This document shows, one piece after another, positions 58,076 to 64,000 of a stretch of DNA of 64,000 nucleotides. The DNA is from Indiicoccus explosivorum. Lineage in GTDB: Bacteria; Bacillota; Bacilli; Bacillales_A; Planococcaceae. The notes beneath the pieces were generated by a model that saw nothing but the letters and a program-made list of their open reading frames with translations, was not told the origin of the DNA and made no database searches. The DNA lies in contig NZ_NHTN01000032.1 in the NCBI RefSeq assembly GCF_002167005.1, forward strand, positions 1-64,000, read 5' to 3'. The position numbers were made by a program, and so were the translations under genes. Every line of letters begins with the position of its first letter. Positions within the stretch are counted from its first letter, which is position 1.

Positions 58076-60823
58076 TCAATCTTGTCCGTCGGCTTCGTTG
58101 TTTTCAGCGCTGCTGCCGCTATTGCTTTCGCCGTTGTTTTCATTGGCACTGCCTCTGCCGCTGTTCGAGCCGCCGTTGTTGCTATTGCTGTTTTCGGTGG
58201 CGGATTGTGCGGCGGCTTCATCTTCTTCGCCGCCGTCCGTTTCAGGATCCTCACCAGTTTCCCCTTCGGAACCGCTATCACCGGTTCCGCCATCAGTTCC
58301 GCCGGTTTCCCCGTCGTCAGTTTCTCCATCGCCGGTCCCGCCGCCATTGCCGTCTTCACCATTTTCGCCGTCATCCGTTTCAGGATCTGCCGGTTCTTCA
58401 GGTTCCTCAGGCGGTGCTTCCGGTTCTTCAGGTTCCGTCACTTCCGGTTCTTCGATCGGCTCCGCAATCTGGACACTGACCGAGACGGGATCGCTTTCCT
58501 CTCCGTCACGGACGGCGAATACAGAAAAATCGTACGTGGATCCGGGTTCAAGACCGGTGTAGGTGTATTCCATGCTGCCGGTTGAGGTGATGACGGTACC
58601 GTTGACCGATACAACGAATTGGATGTCGCTCGGATCTTCCGGGAATGACCAGCTGAGTGTGACTGCCTGCGCTGTCTCATCCACGTCCGCCCGGAGTCCC
58701 GTCGGAGCTGCCGGTTCCACTGGGATGAACTGTTTTGAAACACGTGTTGGTTCTGTGCCTTCTTTGAACAGTTCGTAACTTCTCAAGTAGCCTGGCGTAT
58801 AATCGCTCGCAAGGCGGAGGGGATCGGATCCTTCTTCGATTTCAAGCTCGACGACTGATTCCGGCTGGGTGAACGCTTCCTGCCCGGCATCCTGGGAGAT
58901 GTCGCCCATCACTTCAGCGAAAATCCGCTGGGCTTGTGTGCGCTGCTCCCGGACGGTTGTGTCGATGCCGTTCGCTCTCGTCGGATATCCTGTCCAGACG
59001 GAAATCGAATAGTTCGGCGAATACCCAGCGAACCAGATGTCAGGTGCGAAGTTAGACCCAAGGCCGTACTCCGCCAGTTCATCTTCATTGTAATTGGAAG
59101 TGCCGGTTTTTCCTGCGATATCTACTCCCGGCACCGCAGCGGCTTCACCCGAAGCGCCGCTGATATCGGGGTCGACGACGTCACGGAGCATGTCGGTGAT
59201 CATGTATGCGGTGCTTTCTTCCATCGCCCGCACCGGTTCAGGTTTCACCACATGTTCGGCACCGTCGCGTGTGACGATTTTCGTGATCGTATGCGGCTCG
59301 GTGAATGTTCCGCCGTTGCCGAACGCCGCGAACGCGCCGGCCATTTCCACTGTCGAAATGTACTGCGATGGTGCACCGAGCGCAGCCGCCTCATAAATCG
59401 GTCCGAAATCGAGTCCAAGTTTCTGCGTGAATTCAGCAGCACGGTCTGGTCCGACTTCCTTCAGTGCCTTGACGGACGGGACATTTCGGGAACGATAAAG
59501 TGCTTCGCGCATGGTCATCGGTCCGAGATAATCATCATCGAAGTTCCGGATGACCTTTTCTGAATCGGTATACGTGATTTCTTCATCCACGAGTGTATGG
59601 CCTGTGGACCAGTCCAAGTATTCGATCGCGGGACCGTAACTGATCAGCGGTTTGATGGTGGAGCCGATCTGTCTGTCTGTCGCCGTGGCACGGTTGATGC
59701 GCACGTCACCGGAATAATCGCGGCCGGCGCTGATCGCCCGGATCGCACCCGTATCCGTATCGACTACCGTCAATGCGGATTCCACTTCATTATTGAAGAA
59801 GATGTCCGATTCCATCACTTGGTTCACCGTCTGCTGGACCTCAGGTTCCAGCGTCGTGTGGATGATCGGGCCTTCATTCAGATCGACGTCGAGTTCGAGC
59901 GTTTCCAGCTCATCTTCGACCAATTCCATGAACGCGCGGTAATCACCGTCCGGCGCTTCCGGACGCTGTTCTTCCGGAAGGAGGGAGTCCGTAACCGGAA
60001 TCGCTTGCGCCGCCTCTTTTTCGGCTTCAGTAATTTTCCCATGCTGCGCCATCAGGCTGAGGACGACATTGCGCCGATGCTCTGCTTCCTCCGGATTTTT
60101 GAACGGATTGTAATTGTTCGGGCTCTGCGGCATCCCGGCCAGCAGCGCCGCTTCATGAAGCTCAAGCTCGTTCACCGGCTTACCGAAGAAATGCTCGGAA
60201 GCTGTCCCGAAGCCGTAAATGTTGCCGGACATCAGGATCTTATTGAAATACATTTCGAATATCTCTGCTTTTTCGTACTCCTGTTCCAGCTGGTACGCAA
60301 GATACGCTTCCTGCGCTTTCCGTTTCAACGTTTTATCATTCGACAGGAATGAATTCTTGATGACCTGCTGGGTGATCGTCGACGCGCCTTCAGATCCGAA
60401 ACCATCGGTGATATTGGCGATCACTGCACCGCCGAGGCGGATCGGATCGATTCCCATATGGTCATAGAACCGGTTGTCTTCCGTAGCCAGGATGGCATCT
60501 TCCAGTACCTTGGGAATATTCTCGTATTCGACATAAGTCCTTTTTTCGGAAGTGATGTAAGGGATCTCTGTTTCGCCGTCCGCGGCAAGGAAGGTCGGCG
60601 TGATCGGATCACGGAGCAGCTCCTCATCCAATTCCGGGGCATCGCTGGCATAATAGGCGAACAGGCCTGCGCCTCCGATGAAAATCAGGAGACCGGCTGC
60701 CACTATGGCAAGAATGAGTGTGCGGAGAAAATTTCCGCCCTTCTTCTTCTTTTTCTTTTTTGCCCGATTTTGAGCTTCAGCGGACCTTCTGCGGTCACTG
60801 CGTGATGTTGGTCGTTCGCTCAC
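58076..60823 (-). CDS. ponA: Class A penicillin-binding protein 1
   Basis: Bifunctional cell wall synthase. The 915 residues have a basic cytoplasmic part, one membrane helix (~33-57), a transglycosylase domain (EDNRFYDHMGID, STITQQVIKNSF), then a transpeptidase with STIK (active Ser), SRN and KTGTS motifs. An FN3 domain (~698-783) follows, then about 130 acidic, then Asn/Ser/Gly-rich residues, likely disordered. GTG start at 60823 directly follows the recU stop. Confidence 0.95.
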   Translation of the reverse strand: MSERPTSRSDRRRSAEAQNRAKKKKKKKGGNFLRTLILAIVAAGLLIFIGGAGLFAYYASDAPELDEELLRDPITPTFLAADGETEIPYITSEKRTYVEYENIPKVLEDAILATEDNRFYDHMGIDPIRLGGAVIANITDGFGSEGASTITQQVIKNSFLSNDKTLKRKAQEAYLAYQLEQEYEKAEIFEMYFNKILMSGNIYGFGTASEHFFGKPVNELELHEAALLAGMPQSPNNYNPFKNPEEAEHRRNVVLSLMAQHGKITEAEKEAAQAIPVTDSLLPEEQRPEAPDGDYRAFMELVEDELETLELDVDLNEGPIIHTTLEPEVQQTVNQVMESDIFFNNEVESALTVVDTDTGAIRAISAGRDYSGDVRINRATATDRQIGSTIKPLISYGPAIEYLDWSTGHTLVDEEITYTDSEKVIRNFDDDYLGPMTMREALYRSRNVPSVKALKEVGPDRAAEFTQKLGLDFGPIYEAAALGAPSQYISTVEMAGAFAAFGNGGTFTEPHTITKIVTRDGAEHVVKPEPVRAMEESTAYMITDMLRDVVDPDISGASGEAAAVPGVDIAGKTGTSNYNEDELAEYGLGSNFAPDIWFAGYSPNYSISVWTGYPTRANGIDTTVREQRTQAQRIFAEVMGDISQDAGQEAFTQPESVVELEIEEGSDPLRLASDYTPGYLRSYELFKEGTEPTRVSKQFIPVEPAAPTGLRADVDETAQAVTLSWSFPEDPSDIQFVVSVNGTVITSTGSMEYTYTGLEPGSTYDFSVFAVRDGEESDPVSVSVQIAEPIEEPEVTEPEEPEAPPEEPEEPADPETDDGENGEDGNGGGTGDGETDDGETGGTDGGTGDSGSEGETGEDPETDGGEEDEAAAQSATENSNSNNGGSNSGRGSANENNGESNSGSSAENNEADGQD

Positions 60824-61465
60824 TTACTGTTCCTCGCTTTCTGTTTTTCCCAATAGCTGTTCCAAAGCCGGTAAGTAGTCGAGTCGCGGGTACATCCCCG
60901 GACTGATTTCCACAGCGGCTTTTTCGATTTCGTCCAGGCCGATCGACTTGCGGCCACCCTTTTGCATCCGTTCCCAGGAAGACTCCAGGAGCGGGAACGG
61001 GATGGCGAAGTAGCGGTCCGGAATGGCGAACCTGATGATCATGAAGGCGACGCCGCCCTGGTCCGAGACTTGCTTCATATGACGGATTTGATGTTCATGG
61101 ATATTCTTTAATGGGAATGACGTCTTGTTCCGTGTTTCTTTCGCTTCAAAATCCACGTGTTTCCCATTCCACACTCCGTTGTAATCAGTGGTGGACGGTG
61201 TCCGGAAGTACGCTTCCCTGACGACTGCGGCGTTCCGTGACGGATAGTCCACTTTGACAATCTGGAGCGGTACCGGCTTTTTATGGATCACTGCCTGGCC
61301 GCGGGATAAATAATAGGAATTCGATTCATTCAGCTCATCTTCGAGCGTCTTTCCCCGGTTGCTGAAGGACAAGTCCTTTTTCGGCTTCTTCCTCCCGTTA
61401 TTTTGCCGCGCTGGCGGATTTTCGGCGGGGGTGAATTTCTTCCCGTTCGGATAATTGATGCCCAT
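60824..61465 (-). CDS. recU: Holliday junction resolvase RecU
   Basis: Cleaves Holliday junctions with RuvAB in Firmicutes. The 213 residues show the nuclease core: NRGKTLEDELNESNSYYL, then GVWNGKHVDFEAKETRNKTSFPLKN with the Asp-Glu-Lys catalytic group. ATG at 61465 with GAGGTGA 8 bases upstream starts with GINYPNGK, as in the family; upstream in-frame codons are in the promoter region. recU-ponA is the Bacillales order. Confidence 0.95.
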   Translation of the reverse strand: MGINYPNGKKFTPAENPPARQNNGRKKPKKDLSFSNRGKTLEDELNESNSYYLSRGQAVIHKKPVPLQIVKVDYPSRNAAVVREAYFRTPSTTDYNGVWNGKHVDFEAKETRNKTSFPLKNIHEHQIRHMKQVSDQGGVAFMIIRFAIPDRYFAIPFPLLESSWERMQKGGRKSIGLDEIEKAAVEISPGMYPRLDYLPALEQLLGKTESEEQ

Positions 61466-61489
61466 ATCTGAAATCACCTCGCTGCCTTT

Positions 61490-61498
61490 ATCATACCA
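61490..61498 (-). promoter_or_regulatory. Possible extended -10 promoter of recU-ponA
   Basis: On the minus strand, TGG followed by TATGAT (61490-61495). The 191-base gap between recU and yppE is otherwise AT-rich, with no further clear element. Confidence 0.4.
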
Positions 61499-61656
61499 CA
61501 CGATACTGGACGGAATTCCGGGGCAAAAGTTTCACAGGCAAATCTTTTTATATAATAAAGGATAAGACCCTGATAGCCTATTAAAAAGGCTTGCTGTTTC
61601 CGCAGCTGTGTCGACTCTGTGACGTGTGATAAACTGGAATCAGGAGGCAAGATTTT

Positions 61657-62022
61657 ATGAATCTAACAGAGCTGTCAGTTCTTTTGCTGAAAGAATGCGG
61701 GGAATCCCGTGAACGTTTCTTTTCAAAGCGGGAGCAGGATGCGGAAGCTGATTTTTTCAATGAAGTAAAACCATATGCCGATGAATGGCATCTTATAATA
61801 CAGGAATGGAAAACGGAAGCGGACCGTTTCATCCGGCAAAACCGGCCGAAGCACATCCATTTCATCCAGATCGAAAACGCTGCGGACGGCATGACGCAGT
61901 TCATCGTCCAAAGCTTCTATAAAGAAACAGGGAAGAAGCGATTCATTCAGACGATCCAGGCTGCGGAATACACGCTTCAGACACTGATCAGAGCAATCGA
62001 AGAAACAGGTGAAGAAAGATGA
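61657..62022 (+). CDS. yppE: YppE family protein (DUF1798)
   Basis: The 121-residue, helical, acidic protein has no known function. CAGGAGGCAAG precedes the ATG. It is divergent from recU and its stop overlaps the start of the helicase as ATGA. In B. subtilis several spore-coat or small genes lie nearby; none are seen here. Confidence 0.85.
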   Translation: MNLTELSVLLLKECGESRERFFSKREQDAEADFFNEVKPYADEWHLIIQEWKTEADRFIRQNRPKHIHFIQIENAADGMTQFIVQSFYKETGKKRFIQTIQAAEYTLQTLIRAIEETGEER

Positions 62023-64000
62023 AAACGAAAAAGACATTTCCGGAACTGATCGAAGCCATGAAAACAGACCGGGAATTCATGGAACGGATCTGGCATTGGC
62101 GGACCCTTGAAGAAAAACCGGCGAGCTATGCGGAAATACCGGATACGCTGCATCCGGATCTGAAGAAATCCCTCGCATCCCGCGGAATCAGCCGCCTTTA
62201 TTCGCATCAGCGGGAAGCGTTCGACCTGGCCCGCTCCGGGCGGTCGTTCACGGCGGTCACGCCAACAGCCTCCGGCAAATCCTTCTGCTACCATTTGCCG
62301 GTGCTCAGCACGGTGCTGGATGATCCGGACGCACGGGCGCTGTACCTGTTCCCGACAAAAGCGCTCGCACAGGACCAGAAAAGCGATCTTCACCGCCTGA
62401 TTGAAGGGACCGGCCGCGACATAATGAGCTATACGTACGACGGGGATACAGCGCCGGGCATCCGGACAAAAGTCCGGAGAGCCGGCCGGATTGTCCTGAC
62501 GAATCCCGATATGCTCCACTCAGGCATACTGCCGCATCACACGAAGTGGGTCTCCCTGTTCGAGAACTTAAAGTACATCGTCATTGATGAACTCCATACG
62601 TACAAAGGTGTGTTCGGGTCGCATGTCGCCCACGTCATCCGGCGCCTGAAAAGGATCTGCGCATTTTACGGAAGCGATCCGATCTTCATCTGCACGTCCG
62701 CGACCATCGCCAATCCGAAAGAGCTTGCGGAGAACCTGACGGGGACGGAACACATCCTGATCGACCGCAACGGCGCGCCGGCCGGCCGGAAACATATGGT
62801 GTTCTATAACCCGCCGGTCATCCATCCGACGTTCGGGGTCAGGAGAAGTGCGGTTCTCGAAGTCCGGGACCTTGCGACAAAACTTGTAAAAGAAGGCATT
62901 CAGACCATCGTGTTCGCCAAGTCGAGGGTCCGGGTCGAAATGCTCGTCAAATATTTGCAGGAAATCACGAAGCGGAAAATAAACGATGAATCGATCAAGG
63001 GCTACAGGGGCGGCTACTTGCCGTCAGAACGGAGACTGATCGAGAAAGGACTCCGGGATGGGACGATCCAATGCGTCGTATCGACGAACGCACTGGAGCT
63101 CGGTGTCGATATCGGCCAGCTCCAGGCCTGTATCATGACCGGTTATCCGGGGAACATCGCCAGCGCTTGGCAGCAAGCCGGCCGTGCGGGGAGAAGGCAG
63201 GATGAATCGCTTGTCATCTACGTCGCCCAATCGACTGCGCTGGACCAGTACATCATCCAGCATCCGGAATATTTGCTGGAGCAGTCTCCTGAGGAAGCGC
63301 GCATCCACCCTGAAAACATCCTGATCCTGATGGATCACTTAAAGTGCGCCTCCTTCGAGCTCCCGTTCGGGACGGACGAAAAGTACGGGGAGTTCGACGT
63401 GCAGGCGCTACTGGACTACTTGGCGGAAGAAGGGGTCGTCGTCCGTTCAGGGGACCGCTGGCACTGGATGAGCGACCGGTTTCCGGCGCATGATATCAGC
63501 CTCCGTTCCGCCGCGCAGGAAAATGTCGTGATCATCGACCAGTCGGTACCTGCGGACACACGCGTCATCGGAGAGATGGACCGTTTCAGTGCCATGACGC
63601 TCCTGCATGAGGAAGCCATTTACCTCCATCAGGGAACGCAATATCAAGTGGAGATCCTGGATTGGGAGGAAAAGAAAGCGTATGTCACGGAAGTGGACGT
63701 CGACTATTTCACGGATGCGAACCTGGCTGTCGAACTGAAAGTGATGACCGATGACCGGCAGCGCGATTTCAGCCATGCGGCTGTCCATTTCGGGGACGTT
63801 GCGGTGCTGGCGATGCCGACCATTTTCAAGAAAATCCGGTTCGACTCGCACGACAACATCGGGTCCGGCCCGATTTCATTGCCGCCTGAGGAACTCCACA
63901 CATCGTCCACATGGCTCAGTTTCGATAAACCGGCCGACTGGAATGATGCGGAGTTATCAGAGGCGATGGGCGCCGCCGCCTATTCGATCGGATCATTCGT
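62019..64000 (+). CDS. yprA: DEAD/DEAH helicase MrfA (YprA) with DUF1998, 3' end outside window
   Basis: Superfamily 2 helicase; in B. subtilis MrfA works with the nuclease MrfB (YprB) in repair of mitomycin C damage. The open frame runs from ATG 62019 to the window end. Motifs in order: Q-type start RLYSHQREAFDLA, Walker A TPTASGKSFCYHLP, LFPTKALAQDQ, VIDELHTYKG (DELH), CTSATIANP, VSTNALELGVDIG and QQAGRAGRR. About 660 residues are visible. The missing end should hold the DUF1998 zinc region. Confidence 0.93.
   Translation, partial: MKTKKTFPELIEAMKTDREFMERIWHWRTLEEKPASYAEIPDTLHPDLKKSLASRGISRLYSHQREAFDLARSGRSFTAVTPTASGKSFCYHLPVLSTVLDDPDARALYLFPTKALAQDQKSDLHRLIEGTGRDIMSYTYDGDTAPGIRTKVRRAGRIVLTNPDMLHSGILPHHTKWVSLFENLKYIVIDELHTYKGVFGSHVAHVIRRLKRICAFYGSDPIFICTSATIANPKELAENLTGTEHILIDRNGAPAGRKHMVFYNPPVIHPTFGVRRSAVLEVRDLATKLVKEGIQTIVFAKSRVRVEMLVKYLQEITKRKINDESIKGYRGGYLPSERRLIEKGLRDGTIQCVVSTNALELGVDIGQLQACIMTGYPGNIASAWQQAGRAGRRQDESLVIYVAQSTALDQYIIQHPEYLLEQSPEEARIHPENILILMDHLKCASFELPFGTDEKYGEFDVQALLDYLAEEGVVVRSGDRWHWMSDRFPAHDISLRSAAQENVVIIDQSVPADTRVIGEMDRFSAMTLLHEEAIYLHQGTQYQVEILDWEEKKAYVTEVDVDYFTDANLAVELKVMTDDRQRDFSHAAVHFGDVAVLAMPTIFKKIRFDSHDNIGSGPISLPPEELHTSSTWLSFDKPADWNDAELSEAMGAAAYSIGSF

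Noticed and set aside
58055-58585. Low-complexity frames opposite the ponA tail
   Set aside because: The repeats follow from the Glu/Gly/Asn-rich PonA tail; no independent gene evidence.
59597-60352. Plus-strand frame opposite ponA
   Set aside because: Antisense of the transglycosylase and transpeptidase motifs.

Overview
The window is a continuous piece of a Firmicutes (Bacillales) core chromosome. Gene order follows the Bacillus subtilis scpB-rluB-res-sigX ... ponA-recU-yprA region almost step by step. Clear Shine-Dalgarno sites, many TTG/GTG starts, TRAP (mtrB), bacillithiol genes and a b6c-type qcr operon all fit Bacillales. The GC content looks high for the order (mid-50s by eye, not counted). 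Sporulation or germination genes usually found at four points of this gene order are absent (dacB-spmAB, sleB-ypeB, spoIVA, spore genes near yppE). This suggests a non-sporulating, high-GC member of Planococcaceae (Bhargavaea-like). The genus is inference, not proof.

Layout. 1-7.2 kb: scpB end, rluB, cytochrome c maturation genes resABC and the redox two-component system resDE. 7.2-8.9 kb: ECF sigma factor sigX with its anti-sigma factor, behind a probable self-recognised promoter. 9.0-9.9 kb: FMN riboswitch and the riboflavin transporter ribU. 10.1-12.9 kb: ferredoxin, ypbB and a RecQ helicase. 13.0-18.6 kb: LysM protein, CBS-ACT protein, phosphoesterase, bacillithiol-disulfide reductase ypdA, asparaginase, PrsW-type protease and PilZ protein. 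18.8-24.7 kb: cmk, plsC, rpsA, der, gpsA, a small membrane protein and a lipoprotein. 24.9-29.4 kb: HU, folE, mtrB, menaquinone genes hepS-menG-hepT, ndk. 29.4-36.5 kb: cheR and an aromatic amino acid block aroC-aroB-aroH-hisC-tyrA-aroA; aroB carries a frameshift in a G run and the trp genes are missing. 36.5-42.5 kb: TPR protein, ypiB, ypiF, menaquinol-cytochrome c reductase qcrABC, ypjA and a zinc metallopeptidase. 42.5-47.5 kb: ypjC, mazG, mgsA, bshA, cca, birA. 47.5-49.8 kb: pantothenate operon panBCD with a structured leader. 49.9-57.9 kb: dinG, ypmA, ypmB, aspB, asnS, an intergenic repeat element, dnaD, nth, ypoC. 58-64 kb: ponA and recU on the minus strand, then yppE and the start of an MrfA/YprA helicase that runs off the window.

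How the genes work together. The res and qcr genes, hepS-menG-hepT and ferredoxin build and control a menaquinone/cytochrome c respiratory chain. aroC-aroH-tyrA-aroA-hisC supply chorismate and aromatic amino acids, and chorismate also feeds menaquinone and folate (folE). bshA and ypdA belong to bacillithiol metabolism. recQ, dinG, nth, recU, mrfA and dnaD form a spread-out DNA replication and repair set. cmk, plsC, gpsA, rpsA and der join nucleotide, phospholipid and ribosome functions.

I saw no mobile element, prophage, CRISPR array, tRNA or rRNA. I found no clear undescribed multi-gene system. The observations most worth checking are the aroB frameshift, the loss of sporulation genes inside otherwise conserved gene order, TRAP without its adjacent trp operon, the panB leader, the candidate SigX promoter and the asnS-dnaD repeat.
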